From contig JAJFJT010000024.1 in NCBI GenBank assembly GCA_021773795.1, forward strand, positions 22,090-86,089: a stretch of 64,000 nucleotides of DNA, written 5' to 3'. Under the pieces are notes generated by a model that saw only the letters and a list, made by a program, of their open reading frames with translations, did no database searches and was not told the origin of the DNA. The translations under genes and the position numbers were made by a program. This stretch comes from Gammaproteobacteria bacterium (GTDB lineage: Bacteria; Pseudomonadota; Gammaproteobacteria; HK1). Positions 18,279-27,095 of this stretch are shown one piece after another. Positions within the stretch are counted from its first letter, which is position 1. Each line of letters begins with the position of its first letter.

Positions 18279-18815
18279 TTAAACAAACTTTTTGAATGCC
18301 TCATCAATGGGTGTTTGCGCCAGATGGTTGGTATAGTTGCTAATGATCTTCTGAGAGACACCGAGCACAATTTCAAGCAACTGCCTATTTTCATAGCCGG
18401 CCTCAAAAAATGCTGTTTGCTCGTCGCTGCTCAATTTCCCACGATTGCGAACCAGCGCCAACGTTGTTAAGTGCAGGAGCTGAAGTTTGTTTGTGGGCAA
18501 CTCGGTGTGACTACGCAGTGCATCTGTAATGGCACTGTCGACCTTCATCATGTGGGCGATAGCTGTGTGTGCGGGGATACAGTAGTGACATTGGTGCTCG
18601 ATGTTGATGGTCTGCCAGACTACGGTTAACTCTTCTGTGTTAAAACTGGCTTTCTGGAACAGCTGATGCAGTTCTTGATAAGCCTCGAGCACTGCCGGTG
18701 CCTCGGCCAATACGGCATGCAAATTCGGAATCACGCCAAACTCGTTAAGTGACTTGTCCAGCAATGGCTGGGCGTCGGCGGGGGCGGTTTCTTTGGTGTG
18801 CAACTGGAATTTCAT
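18279..18815 (-). CDS. Carboxymuconolactone decarboxylase / AhpD-like family protein
   Basis: A 178-residue soluble all-helical protein of the CMD/AhpD fold. The active-site signature is visible as EHQCHYCIPAHT at about residues 75-86, with two Cys separated by two residues and a downstream His, as in alkylhydroperoxidase AhpD. This suggests a peroxidase or other thiol redox function. Length fits the uncharacterised peroxidase-related subgroup. It lies inside the tRNA-Lys island, alone, 58 bases from the left attachment copy. The physiological substrate is unknown. Confidence 0.85.
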   Translation of the reverse strand: MKFQLHTKETAPADAQPLLDKSLNEFGVIPNLHAVLAEAPAVLEAYQELHQLFQKASFNTEELTVVWQTINIEHQCHYCIPAHTAIAHMMKVDSAITDALRSHTELPTNKLQLLHLTTLALVRNRGKLSSDEQTAFFEAGYENRQLLEIVLGVSQKIISNYTNHLAQTPIDEAFKKFV

Positions 18816-19234
18816 GGTATTGATTCCCGAACTTTTAATGGATAGTAGGCCCCGACAAACTCAGATGGCGCTGCCAGTAATCCTTTAACTTGTTAGTTAT
18901 GCGGAGAGACCGGCAATCGGGGCCACACTGATAAAAAGCACATTTTTTGGGCTCTTATTTGTCAGTACGCCGGAAGTACGACATTTTTGGATGTGAGGCG
19001 TTCACTAATCCGGAAAGCGGTGATTGGGCGCTATACGTAGAACTGATGGGTGGCCCTACGGCTTCGCGGAGTGATCAGCCCATAACGTTATTGACGGCAT
19101 GGAGTGACAAGCCAGGCCGTTACGGTGAGCCAGTGGGAGAACAGATATTCGGGGTAGCTTGTGGGCCGCTGGTGGTTCCAACCCGCTGGCACGAGTGGAC
19201 GATAGAGCGCAAATCAAATTCTCAGGAGGAGGAT
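18816..19234. other. Gene-poor stretch between AhpD-like gene and IS remnant
   Basis: No convincing gene on either strand. A short hairpin (19228-19234 with 19237-19243) spans the end of the transposase gene and could act as its terminator. I could not identify the terminal inverted repeat of the insertion sequence here. Confidence 0.4.
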
Positions 19235-20134
19235 TCATCCTCCCCTTGGAGTTCTGTCAATAACTGTACGGTTGGGGGAATCAGCAGCCGCCTCCTCGAA
19301 TATCAGTGGTGCCATCTGCCCAGTATGGGAATGACGTCGCTGACGATTATAAAATACTTCAATGTACTCAAAGATGCTGGCCTTTGCCTCAGCGCGATAG
19401 TGATAGTCTTCGTGGTGCACCAGCTCCGTTTTCAGCGTGTGGAAGAAGCTCTCTGCTACCGCATTGTCCCAGCAGTTACCTTTGCGACTCATCGAACACT
19501 CGATGCCATTTGCGGCAAGTATCGCTCGATAATCTGCTGCCGCATACTGGCTGCCCTGGTCTGAGTGCAACAGCAGCGGGCTCCGCAATTTCCGGCGCAT
19601 CAGCGCCATCTTCAAAGCATCTGTGACCAACGTAGCCTTCATGCGCTTATCCATGGACCAGCCGATCACCGCTCGGGAATACAGATCGATAATCACCGCC
19701 AGATACAACCAACCGGCTCGGGTGGGTATGAACGCGATGTCCGATACCCAGCGCTCATTCGGTTGTGCCGCCGTGAACTGCTGCTTCAATAGGTTTGGGG
19801 CCGGCACCGTCTTGCGTGAGTCCGTGGTCACCCGGAACTTGCGTACCATCTTCGGCACAATGGCTGCGCGCCGCATTAACAGCGCGACCGTGTTCTCTCC
19901 AATCCGTTCGCCTGACTCCAGTAGAGCCTTTCGAATACGCGGCGCACCGTAGGTGTCTCGGCTGGCTTGGTGGAAGTATCGGATCTTCTCAGTCAGTTCC
20001 TGGTGACGCTGTGCACGCGGGCTCTCAGGCCGATCTCGCCAGTCGTAATAGCCACTCCGAGACACACTCATCGCCCGACACATCATTCGAACCGGGTATT
20101 GATGACGATGCCGATGGATCACTGCGTATCTCAT
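19235..20134 (-). CDS. IS3 family transposase OrfB (DDE integrase core)
   Basis: A 299-residue transposase. An HTH_21-type segment (SRSGYYDWRDRP, YGAPRIRKALLE) is followed by an rve integrase core with the DDE residues in WVSDIAFIPT, LLHSDQGSQYAA and the Glu of NAVAESFFHTLKTE. The C-terminus EAKASIFEYIEVFYNRQRRHS is typical of IS3 OrfB. It would normally be made as an OrfAB fusion by frameshifting, but OrfA is broken here. The reading frame itself is intact, suggesting fairly recent arrival or selection for the frame. Confidence 0.93.
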   Translation of the reverse strand: MRYAVIHRHRHQYPVRMMCRAMSVSRSGYYDWRDRPESPRAQRHQELTEKIRYFHQASRDTYGAPRIRKALLESGERIGENTVALLMRRAAIVPKMVRKFRVTTDSRKTVPAPNLLKQQFTAAQPNERWVSDIAFIPTRAGWLYLAVIIDLYSRAVIGWSMDKRMKATLVTDALKMALMRRKLRSPLLLHSDQGSQYAAADYRAILAANGIECSMSRKGNCWDNAVAESFFHTLKTELVHHEDYHYRAEAKASIFEYIEVFYNRQRRHSHTGQMAPLIFEEAAADSPNRTVIDRTPRGG

Positions 20135-20250
20135 GGCTGGTTCTTCGCGAAGAACACCGCCGCTTTTTTAGAAACTCATTCTCTTCCTGGCTAGCGGCCA
20201 GCGCCTTCTTTCAGCGCCGAATTTCTGCGTCCTTATCTCTTTCCTTAAAT
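20135..20250 (-). pseudogene. Truncated OrfA of the IS3 element
   Basis: On the minus strand the translation KERDKDAEIRR, stop, KKALAASQEENEFLKK corresponds to the leucine-zipper C-terminus of IS3 OrfA, where RRLKK is expected at the stop. The stop is best explained by a single-base loss. The upstream helix-turn-helix half of OrfA is absent; the sequence runs directly into the Fic gene end. Confidence 0.7.
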
Positions 20251-20253
20251 CCA

Positions 20254-21405
20254 TTACGTACTTGCAAAGTTTCTGTTAAATATTAGAAAGTATTCCCTAA
20301 ATAGAAATGTTCTGTTTCTCCGGTTTCCTGTCAATTCATGTAGAACGTCATGTTTAACGAAATCGGTTACCAATGCTGATGCTGTATTGGTTTTTAAGCT
20401 TAGCAAATTAGATACCGATTTAATGTTTATTATTGGCGACTGATATAGGTGCATCATTAAGTTTTGAGCATTTGCCTGCCTGCGTGTACTGAAGTGAGGC
20501 AATACTACTCGTTCCAAGTTCTCTTTTAATGCAATTATGTCTTTGAATACTTGGATGGAATTCTCTGCCGTTTCATGTACACCATATAAAAAGAACACCA
20601 ACCATTCTTTCATCCTATTTGATTCGCGAACGGCCATTAATCGATCTACATATTCTGTTTTGTTGCGTTCAAAATAATCAGACAAATATAAGGCAGGTTT
20701 GTGTAATAGACCATGGCTGGCTAAATATAGAGATATCATTAAGCGTCCAAGCCTACCATTGCCGTCTGAAAACGGATGGATTGTTTCGAATTGATAATGG
20801 GCAATGGCGATTTTTATTAGATGAGGTACATGCAACTCATTGTTATGTAGGAATTTCTCTAAATCGCTCATTAACTCATTAACTTCATTTTGATGTGGAG
20901 GAATAAATACAGCATGTTTTAGACTGACGCCAATCCAATTTTGGCTATTTCTAAACTCTCCTGGCTGCCTTTTTTTGCCACGCACTCCTTGCATTAAAAT
21001 TCTATGTGTGTCGCGAAGTAAGCGATTAGAAAGAGGAAAAGTTTGTAACCGTGTGATAGCTGTATTTATAGCGCTTATATAATTTTGTACTGCTTCCCAG
21101 TCATCTTTCTTTTCAGATTCAATGCTATTTTCATCTAGCAGTGCTTCTTCCATGTTAGTCCTAGTGCCTTCTATACGGCTGGACTGAGTGGCTTCTTTTG
21201 TTATATGCATCCGTATAAAAAAATCCACGTCGGGGACTAGCTGAGAAAAGGCATTTAATTCTCCTAATGTTCTATCTGTGTCACTAAGTAATTTCAGGAT
21301 TTCGCCATCCGCTATTTCCCAATCTCGATTAATGTTGATTGGTGAAAAGCTTTTGTACTTATATTGTTGTTTGTATATGCCGGCTGAAAAATCGAGGATA
21401 TTCAT
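20254..21405 (-). CDS. Fic domain protein (AMP transferase family)
   Basis: A 383-residue Fic protein. The catalytic motif HPFSDGNGRLGRLM lies at about residue 213, and the N-terminal Fic_N region has SSRIEGT, matching the (S/T)xxxE(G/N) inhibitory helix of class II Fic enzymes that keeps the active site closed. Fic enzymes transfer AMP, or less often other groups, to target protein hydroxyls. A C-terminal winged-helix-like region (SNLLSLKTNTASALVTDF) may bind DNA. Base composition is much richer in A+T than the flanks, indicating transfer. Its last few codons merge into the IS remnant, so the natural C-terminus may be slightly altered. Confidence 0.93.
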   Translation of the reverse strand: MNILDFSAGIYKQQYKYKSFSPININRDWEIADGEILKLLSDTDRTLGELNAFSQLVPDVDFFIRMHITKEATQSSRIEGTRTNMEEALLDENSIESEKKDDWEAVQNYISAINTAITRLQTFPLSNRLLRDTHRILMQGVRGKKRQPGEFRNSQNWIGVSLKHAVFIPPHQNEVNELMSDLEKFLHNNELHVPHLIKIAIAHYQFETIHPFSDGNGRLGRLMISLYLASHGLLHKPALYLSDYFERNKTEYVDRLMAVRESNRMKEWLVFFLYGVHETAENSIQVFKDIIALKENLERVVLPHFSTRRQANAQNLMMHLYQSPIINIKSVSNLLSLKTNTASALVTDFVKHDVLHELTGNRRNRTFLFREYFLIFNRNFAST

Positions 21406-21945
21406 GTCTGAATCAGATTAGCGCCATGTTTTTGATATAAGGAATAGCTTATGTCAGAAATATAGCTATGTTTTAATTATATGTTAAAATAATGCTGGGT
21501 TTTCGATATATGGGGTTTTTAATGTCAGAAAGTGAAATGATAGCGGAAGGCCCTAATTAAAATTGGGCGACAGATATGCTGCGCTGTAACACGACATCTC
21601 AGCGGTATAGCCTTCCCGGCAACCTGTAAGCCCCTGATCTATAGGTATCTGTGACGTGCAAACGCAAGGTGTAACCTGGGGAGGAAACAAGGCCATGGTA
21701 CCCCAGAAGCAACCTCGTCTACTTGACAAGGTTTCGCTCATGCCGCCGATCATATTGGAGTTTACGGACGGCTCAGATCTTGCGTCTCGCATCAAGCCTC
21801 CTAGCTACATGATTACTAGAGGCACCCCCAATATGGAGGTTACTGCGCTGTGGAAGTTAATGCTGATATGAGCGCCTAACTGTCTACATAACGTCTACAT
21901 GGAGAGTTCTGGCATCAGGCGAATGTTCGTAACTATTTGATATTG
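21406..21945. other. Gene-poor stretch next to tRNA-Lys where an integrase would be expected
   Basis: About 540 bases without a convincing gene. A short open frame with ATG at 21695 follows a GGAGG sequence and encodes QKQPRLLDKV, which resembles the N-terminal start of integron-type tyrosine recombinases, but the similarity stops after about ten residues. A GTCTACAT word is repeated near 21883-21900. Confidence 0.35.
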
Positions 21946-21988
21946 TTGGTGGGCCGTGCAGGGTTCGAACCTGCGACCACCTGATTAA
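21946..21988 (-). repeat. Attachment-site copy within tRNA-Lys
   Basis: The 3' portion of the intact tRNA-Lys gene that is duplicated at 18178-18220 with two mismatches. This copy reconstitutes the functional tRNA and marks the right end of the island. Confidence 0.85.
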
Positions 21989-22022
21989 AAGTCAGATGCT
22001 CTACCAACTGAGCTAACGGCCC
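21947..22022 (-). tRNA. tRNA-Lys (anticodon TTT)
   Basis: A 76-base cloverleaf read on the minus strand: acceptor GGGCCGT pairing with ACGGCCC, D arm with AGCTCAGTTGGTAGAGC, anticodon loop CTTTTAA giving UUU, T arm with GGTTCGAACCC, and an encoded CCA end. Its 3' half is the integration site of the small island to its left. Confidence 0.97.
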
Positions 22023-22221
22023 GGAGGGGTTATGCGCTGCGGGGGGCGATGATACCGTACTTTGGTCTCCGAGAAAGCCCCCGTGGGACACCGTATTTCT
22101 TTCTCCAGGCGGGAATTTTGTGGTCGCTGATACGGCCAAGTGGTGCGCTAAAGACTTGAAATCCTGCGTGATCGCCCTTATCTTCCGAGGGTTCCAAAGT
22201 CCAAATGGTATTTTTGACGTT

Positions 22222-22491
22222 ATGCCGATTTACGAATATGAGTGCGACAGTTGTGGTGAGCGCAAGGAAGTTATCCAGAAGTTGAGTGATCCGCTGTTGG
22301 TGGACTGCCCTTCATGCGGTGAGGCTGCGTTGAGAAAGCTGGTGTCGGCCGCGGGGTTTCGTCTTAAGGGAAGTGGCTGGTATGAGACTGATTTCAAGAA
22401 TAAACCCAAGCCGCCTGCCGATTGTCCTGCGGGGGGTGATGCGAAGACCTCACCTTGTTCGTCCGGGGCTTGTAAGGCAAGTGGTTCGTAG
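22222..22491 (+). CDS. FmdB family zinc ribbon protein
   Basis: An 89-residue protein starting at the ATG at 22222 with the family signature MPIYEYECDSCGER. Two Cys pairs (CDSC and CPSC) form a zinc ribbon, followed by GSGWYETDF and a low-complexity Cys/Lys/Gly/Ser tail. FmdB-type regulators are small putative regulatory or assembly proteins of uncertain function. The arrangement FmdB, DUF502 protein, aspS is conserved in many gammaproteobacteria, and here the three genes lie in that order on the same strand with short gaps. Confidence 0.92.
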   Translation: MPIYEYECDSCGERKEVIQKLSDPLLVDCPSCGEAALRKLVSAAGFRLKGSGWYETDFKNKPKPPADCPAGGDAKTSPCSSGACKASGS

Positions 22492-22566
22492 CCGCCCATC
22501 TTTTCAGGCTTTATATCATTAGCTTGGGCGCGATGGCTTTGAGTTGGCCTTACGCCCGGAACCTGC

Positions 22567-23211
22567 ATGCGTAAATATCTGATTGCCGGATTGTTAATCT
22601 GGATTCCCCTCGGCGTGACCGTGATGGTGGTCAAGCTGCTGGTGGACATCATGGATCGCACGCTCTTGCTGCTGCCCGCAAAGTGGCAGCCAGATGCCTT
22701 ACTGGGTATCCATATTCCTGGCCTGGGGGTGGTGCTGTCGGTGGTGGTAGTGCTGGTGACCGGTATCGTTGTGGCCAATTTTCTCGGCCGCAGGCTGGTT
22801 GCGATGTGGGAGTACCTACTGTCGCATATCCCCTTTGTGGCTGGCGTTTATCGTGCTGCAAAGCAGGTGATGGAGGCGGTTTTAAGCACCGGTGGTCAGT
22901 CTTTCCGCAAGGTGATGTTGATTGAGTATCCGCGCAAGGGGATCTGGTGTTTGAGTTTCCTTACCGGTAGCGACTTTGCCGAGATCGATGCGCGTACTGG
23001 CAAGCAGATGGTCAGTGTCTTCGTGCCCACCACCCCCAATCCGACCTCCGGCTTCGTTATTCTGATGCCGAGAGAAGATGTGATCGAGCTCGACATGAGC
23101 GTGGATGACGGCCTGAAAATGATTATTTCCCTGGGTGTTGCGGTGCCTGTCTGGGAGCAACAAGATGCTCCGGACGTGGCGGAGATTGCGGCGGCGCAAC
23201 GCGACACGTAA
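22567..23211 (+). CDS. DUF502 family membrane protein
   Basis: A 214-residue inner-membrane protein with two membrane segments (about residues 4-24 and 55-80) and a soluble C-terminal domain. DUF502 landmarks are [15 protein letters not shown] at the start, [14 protein letters not shown], and [21 protein letters not shown]. The function is unknown. It is located between the FmdB gene and aspS, with the aspS start 35 bases after its stop, so probably one transcription unit. Confidence 0.92.
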   Translation: MRKYLIAGLLIWIPLGVTVMVVKLLVDIMDRTLLLLPAKWQPDALLGIHIPGLGVVLSVVVVLVTGIVVANFLGRRLVAMWEYLLSHIPFVAGVYRAAKQVMEAVLSTGGQSFRKVMLIEYPRKGIWCLSFLTGSDFAEIDARTGKQMVSVFVPTTPNPTSGFVILMPREDVIELDMSVDDGLKMIISLGVAVPVWEQQDAPDVAEIAAAQRDT

Positions 23212-23245
23212 TATCCCCGCCTTTCCTTTTCTGCTCGGATTTCAA

Positions 23246-25030
23246 ATGCGTACACACTATTGCGGACAGCTCAGCGAGGCACTCGTGGGCAAGACGGTCG
23301 CGCTCTGCGGCTGGGTCAATCGCCGTCGCGATCATGGCGGCGTTATCTTTATCGATTTGCGTGACCGCGAAGGTCTGGCCCAAGTGGTGTTTGACCCTGA
23401 TGAGCCGGAGTCCTTTGCCATCGCCGAGCAGGTCAGGAGTGAGTACGTACTTCAGGTGGAGGGCGTGGTGCGCTTGCGTCCGGAGGGCACCCGCAATGAC
23501 GATTTGCCTACCGGTCAGGTAGAGGTGGCGATTACCTCAATTACCGTGCTCAATGCCGCCGAAACGCCCCCTTTTCAGCTTGATGACACCGATGTCCATG
23601 AGGATAACCGGTTGCGTCACCGCTATATCGACCTGCGCCGGCCGGTAATGCAGCAGCGGCTTCGGTTGCGCGCGCAAATTACCCGCTCTATTCGCACTTA
23701 TATGGACAGCGAGGGTTTCATCGACATCGAGACGCCTATGCTGACCCGGGCGACCCCTGAGGGTGCTCGCGATTATATGGTGCCGAGTCGGACCTATCCC
23801 GGCAGCTTTTTTGCCTTGCCCCAGTCACCGCAGATCTTCAAGCAGTTGCTGATGGTTTCGGGCTTTGATCGTTATTACCAGATTGTGCGTTGTTTCCGTG
23901 ACGAGGATCTGCGTGCCGATCGCCAGCCAGAATTCACCCAGATCGATGTGGAAACCTCCTTTCTCGATGAGAATGGGATCATGGGGCTCATGGAGACCAT
24001 GATTCGCCAGGTTTTTCGTGAAGTGCTGGATGTTGCTCTGCCCGATCCCTTTCCGCGTATCAGCTATCACGAGGCGATGGAGCGCTATGGCAGTGACCGT
24101 CCGGATATGCGTATCGCGCTGGAGCTTACGGAGGTGAGTGACCTGGTCGAGGATGCTGAATTCAAGGTGTTCTCGGCACCGGCCAAGGACCCCAAAGGAC
24201 GGGTCGCGGCATTGCGCCTGCCCGGCGGCGCCAGCCTGCCACGTCGGGTCATTGACGAGTACACGCGTTTTGTGGGGATTTACGGTGCCCGCGGACTGGC
24301 TTATATCAAGGTTAACGATGTGGCCGCCGGGCGCGAGGGCTTGCAGTCACCCATCGTGAAATTCCTATCCGATGAGGCGCTGGAAAAGATCATGGCGCGG
24401 ACCGGTGCCGCGGATGGCGACCTGGTGTTCTTTGGTGCCGACAAGGCGCGCATCGTGAATGATGCATTGGGTGCCTTGCGCGTGCGCTTGGGCGAGGACC
24501 TCGAGCTCATGGAAGGCGAATGGCAGCCCATTTGGGTGGTGGATTTTCCCATGTTTGAATGGGATGAGAAGGAAAATCGCTGGAGTGCCTTGCATCATCC
24601 CTTCACCGCCCCGGATGCCGACGGTGCGGAGATGCTGGAGGCGGACCCGGGTGCCTGCCTCTCCCGTGCCTACGATATGGTGCTCAACGGCTCCGAAATC
24701 GGTGGTGGTTCCATTCGTATCCACCGCCAGGAACTGCAAAAAGCGGTATTCCGCGTGCTCGGTATCGGCGATGAGGAGGCGCGCCACAAGTTTGGCTTCC
24801 TGCTGGATGCCCTCCAGTACGGCTGCCCGCCACACGGTGGTCTCGCCTTTGGACTGGATCGCCTGGCCATGTTGATGTCCGGGGCCAATTCCATCCGCGA
24901 GGTCATCGCCTTTCCCAAGACCCAGACCGCCAGTTGCCCGCTTACCGAGGCGCCGGCACCGGCAGAGGCCGACCAATTGGTGCAATTGGGTCTACGCCTG
25001 CGTCCACGGGTGGAAAAGAAGTCTGACTAA
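23246..25030 (+). CDS. aspS: Aspartyl-tRNA synthetase
   Basis: A 594-residue class II synthetase that charges tRNA-Asp (or tRNA-Asp and tRNA-Asn if non-discriminating). The start MRTHYCGQL fits bacterial AspS. The N-terminal OB-fold anticodon-binding domain carries [20 protein letters not shown]; the catalytic core has [35 protein letters not shown] (motif 2) and [17 protein letters not shown] (motif 3), with the bacterial GAD insertion at about 290-400. Length fits bacterial AspS (about 590). There is no gatCAB in this window, so discrimination cannot be judged. Confidence 0.98.
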   Translation: MRTHYCGQLSEALVGKTVALCGWVNRRRDHGGVIFIDLRDREGLAQVVFDPDEPESFAIAEQVRSEYVLQVEGVVRLRPEGTRNDDLPTGQVEVAITSITVLNAAETPPFQLDDTDVHEDNRLRHRYIDLRRPVMQQRLRLRAQITRSIRTYMDSEGFIDIETPMLTRATPEGARDYMVPSRTYPGSFFALPQSPQIFKQLLMVSGFDRYYQIVRCFRDEDLRADRQPEFTQIDVETSFLDENGIMGLMETMIRQVFREVLDVALPDPFPRISYHEAMERYGSDRPDMRIALELTEVSDLVEDAEFKVFSAPAKDPKGRVAALRLPGGASLPRRVIDEYTRFVGIYGARGLAYIKVNDVAAGREGLQSPIVKFLSDEALEKIMARTGAADGDLVFFGADKARIVNDALGALRVRLGEDLELMEGEWQPIWVVDFPMFEWDEKENRWSALHHPFTAPDADGAEMLEADPGACLSRAYDMVLNGSEIGGGSIRIHRQELQKAVFRVLGIGDEEARHKFGFLLDALQYGCPPHGGLAFGLDRLAMLMSGANSIREVIAFPKTQTASCPLTEAPAPAEADQLVQLGLRLRPRVEKKSD

Positions 25031-25055
25031 TATTTCCAGGCAGATTTCTGCTAAA

Positions 25056-25071
25056 GGCCCCTCGCGGGGCC
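25056..25071 (+). terminator. Hairpin after aspS
   Basis: GGCCCC pairs with GGGGCC around a TCGC tetraloop, 26 bases after the aspS stop. There is no T run behind it, so it may be a processing hairpin or weak terminator. Confidence 0.45.
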
Positions 25072-25096
25072 GGATCTACCCTTTGCCCGATGCTTG

Positions 25097-25939
25097 ATGC
25101 AACATACAAGCATGCTGGACAAGCACCACAAACTTGAGGCGGTTGGTGCGCCTCTACTGGCTCCAGAAGAGCCCCCTGCCTTTGACCTTATCAATCCTGA
25201 GGGCAGTGCGCCCTATCTGCTGATTTGCGACCATGCCAGCCCCCGAATTCCGGCATCACTGGACAAGCTCGGCCTGGATGAAGCTGCTTTGGCTGAGCAT
25301 ATTGCCTGGGATATTGGTATCCGGGATGTGGCTCGGCGCCTGGTTGAGCGTTATGACGTTACCCTGGTGCAATCGGCCTACAGCCGTCTGGTGATTGATC
25401 TCAATCGCTATCCCAATCACCCCTCGGCGACCTCTGAGCAAAGTGGCGATGTCTTCATTCCGGGAAATCATGACCTTGGCCCAGCAGATGTTCTGCATCG
25501 GGCAGATGCTTTATTTTGGCCCTATCACAATGCGGTTTCTGCCACTCTGCAGCGCTTTCTTGCCCGCGGGCGGGTGCCGGCAATCATTTCGCTGCACAGC
25601 TTCACCCCGGAGTATCGGGGTTTTCGCCGGCCCTGGCATGTGGGTGTGTTGTGGCATCGGGATGGCCGTATGGCGGCGCCCCTGCTGGCTGGCCTGGAGG
25701 CGATCCCCGGGCTGTGCGTGGGCGATAACGAGCCCTACTCGGCAAAGAGCCCACTCGGTTACAGCATGGATGTGCACGGCATGGGAATGGGGCTTCCCCA
25801 TGTGTTGGTGGAGATCCGGCAGGATTTAATTGGCCAGGGTGATGGCGCCATCCAGTGGGCGGACCGGCTCGGCGCCTTGTTTGCCGGAATCCTCGCTCAA
25901 CCGGGCCTGCTGAAGGTGGATCATCATGCCGCTGGTTAA
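25097..25939 (+). CDS. N-formylglutamate amidohydrolase family protein
   Basis: A protein of about 280 residues of the FGase fold (Zn-dependent deformylase-like). Family landmarks are LLICDHASPRIPASL near residue 40, HIAWDIGIRDVARRL, SAYSRLVIDLNRYP, and ISLHSFTPEY, with His and Asp residues suited to metal binding. Its stop overlaps the start of the GCS2-type ligase by 14 bases. This pairing is frequent in proteobacteria, but the joint substrate is not known. The start is uncertain: ATG at 25097 or at 25112 are both possible, neither with a strong ribosome-binding site. Confidence 0.87.
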   Translation: MQHTSMLDKHHKLEAVGAPLLAPEEPPAFDLINPEGSAPYLLICDHASPRIPASLDKLGLDEAALAEHIAWDIGIRDVARRLVERYDVTLVQSAYSRLVIDLNRYPNHPSATSEQSGDVFIPGNHDLGPADVLHRADALFWPYHNAVSATLQRFLARGRVPAIISLHSFTPEYRGFRRPWHVGVLWHRDGRMAAPLLAGLEAIPGLCVGDNEPYSAKSPLGYSMDVHGMGMGLPHVLVEIRQDLIGQGDGAIQWADRLGALFAGILAQPGLLKVDHHAAG

Positions 25940-27065
25940 GGAGCCCAGCTTCAGTGTGGGCATGGAGGAGGAATACCTGTTGGTAGATCGCGAGACTCGC
26001 GATCTTATCAGTGAGGCGCCGCCACAAATGTTCGCCGAATGCGAGGCCTTGCTGGAAGGGCAGGTGGCGCCAGAGTTTCTGCAGTGCCAGATCGAGGTGG
26101 GAACACGTCCCTTTTCCACCATCCAGGAGGCACGCGCCGATCTGGCTCATCTGCGTGCCACCGTGGCGGGGGTGGCAGAGAAATACGGACTGGGCCTGAT
26201 TGCCGCTTCCACCCATCCCTTCGCCCGCTTTGGTGCCCAGAAGCACACCCGCCGGGCGCGTTACGATGTGCTTGCCCAGGATCTTCAGGAGGTGGCTCGG
26301 CGCCTGATGATCAGCGGCATGCACGTGCATGTGGGTATAGATGATGACGATCTGCGTGTCGATCTGATGAGCCAGACCGCCTACGTACTGCCACATCTGT
26401 TGGCACTCAGTACCTCCTCGCCCTTTTGGCAGGGGCGGGAAACCGGCCTGATGTCTTATCGCGTTGCTGTATGGGATGAGATGCCACGTACCGGTTTGCC
26501 CGAGCGTTTTTCCAGCTTTTCCGAATACCAGCGGCATATCGCCGTACTCGTCAATGCGGGCGTGATCGAGGATGCCACCATGCTGTGGTGGGATGTGCGG
26601 GTAAGTGCACGTTATCCCACCCTGGAGATGCGCATCAGTGATGTGTGTACTCACCTGGATGATGCCATTTGCATCGCCTCACTCTATCGTTGCTGGCTAC
26701 GCATGCTCTATCGTCTGCGGGTAGCGAACCAGCGTTGGCGGGAATATTCCTCGCTGCTCATCAACGAAAATCGTTGGCGGGCCCACCGCTATGGTTTGGA
26801 CAAGGGGCTGATCGACTTTGGTCGTGGCGACATCGTGCCCTACGATAAATTACTCGATGAGATGCTGAGCCTGATCAGCGAGGATGCCGAGGCTCTGGAT
26901 TGTGTTGCCGAGGTGGAGCATGCCCGTGATATTGTGCGTCGAGGTACCAGCGCCCATCGCCAGCTGGCCCAGTATCATGCGGCACTGGCCGATGGAAAAA
27001 ATCCAGAGGATGCGATGAAAACTGTAGTGGATGCCCTCATAGAAGAAACCGTGCGCGACCTGTAA
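25926..27065 (+). CDS. Carboxylate-amine ligase, YbdK/GCS2 family
   Basis: A 379-residue ATP-dependent ligase related to glutamate-cysteine ligase type 2. Landmarks are FSVGMEEEYLLVD at the N-terminus, FLQCQIEVGTRP, STHPFARFGAQ, and MHVHVGIDD, followed by WWDVRVSARYPTLEMRISD. E. coli YbdK has weak glutamate-cysteine ligase activity in vitro; the natural substrate is unclear. It overlaps the FGase gene, so translation is coupled. The acyl-CoA dehydrogenase gene follows 30 bases later on the same strand. Confidence 0.9.
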   Translation: MPLVKEPSFSVGMEEEYLLVDRETRDLISEAPPQMFAECEALLEGQVAPEFLQCQIEVGTRPFSTIQEARADLAHLRATVAGVAEKYGLGLIAASTHPFARFGAQKHTRRARYDVLAQDLQEVARRLMISGMHVHVGIDDDDLRVDLMSQTAYVLPHLLALSTSSPFWQGRETGLMSYRVAVWDEMPRTGLPERFSSFSEYQRHIAVLVNAGVIEDATMLWWDVRVSARYPTLEMRISDVCTHLDDAICIASLYRCWLRMLYRLRVANQRWREYSSLLINENRWRAHRYGLDKGLIDFGRGDIVPYDKLLDEMLSLISEDAEALDCVAEVEHARDIVRRGTSAHRQLAQYHAALADGKNPEDAMKTVVDALIEETVRDL

Positions 27066-27095
27066 CCCTCTTTAACCTTGGTAAAGGACAGCACT

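Larger units (their letters stand above)
19235..20250 (-). mobile_element. IS3-family insertion sequence remnant
   Basis: An intact OrfB transposase is preceded by only the last part of OrfA, which has an in-frame stop; the OrfA N-terminus and the corresponding IS end are missing. The truncated end abuts the 3' end of the Fic gene. A run of six A followed by G (minus strand, about 20168-20174) at the OrfA/OrfB junction is the kind of slippery site IS3 elements use for frameshifting. Unlikely to be autonomously mobile. Confidence 0.75.
18178..21988. mobile_element. Decayed genomic island integrated in tRNA-Lys
   Basis: The region is bounded by 43-bp direct repeats derived from the 3' end of tRNA-Lys and spans about 3.8 kb. 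It contains an AhpD-like gene, an IS3-family remnant and an AT-rich Fic gene, plus two gene-poor stretches. No intact integrase is present, although one is normally found next to the tRNA; the 540 bases there look decayed. Two near-identical GTCTACAT-type words at about 21883-21900, close to the tRNA end, could be remnants of recombinase arm sites. Confidence 0.75.

Noticed and set aside
18132..18470. Open frame beginning over the attachment-site copy
   Set aside because: It runs across the tRNA fragment and antisense to the AhpD-like gene, so it is a chance frame.
18947..19564. 205-codon open frame on the plus strand near the IS remnant
   Set aside because: Its second half is antisense to the transposase and the first half has no recognisable protein features.
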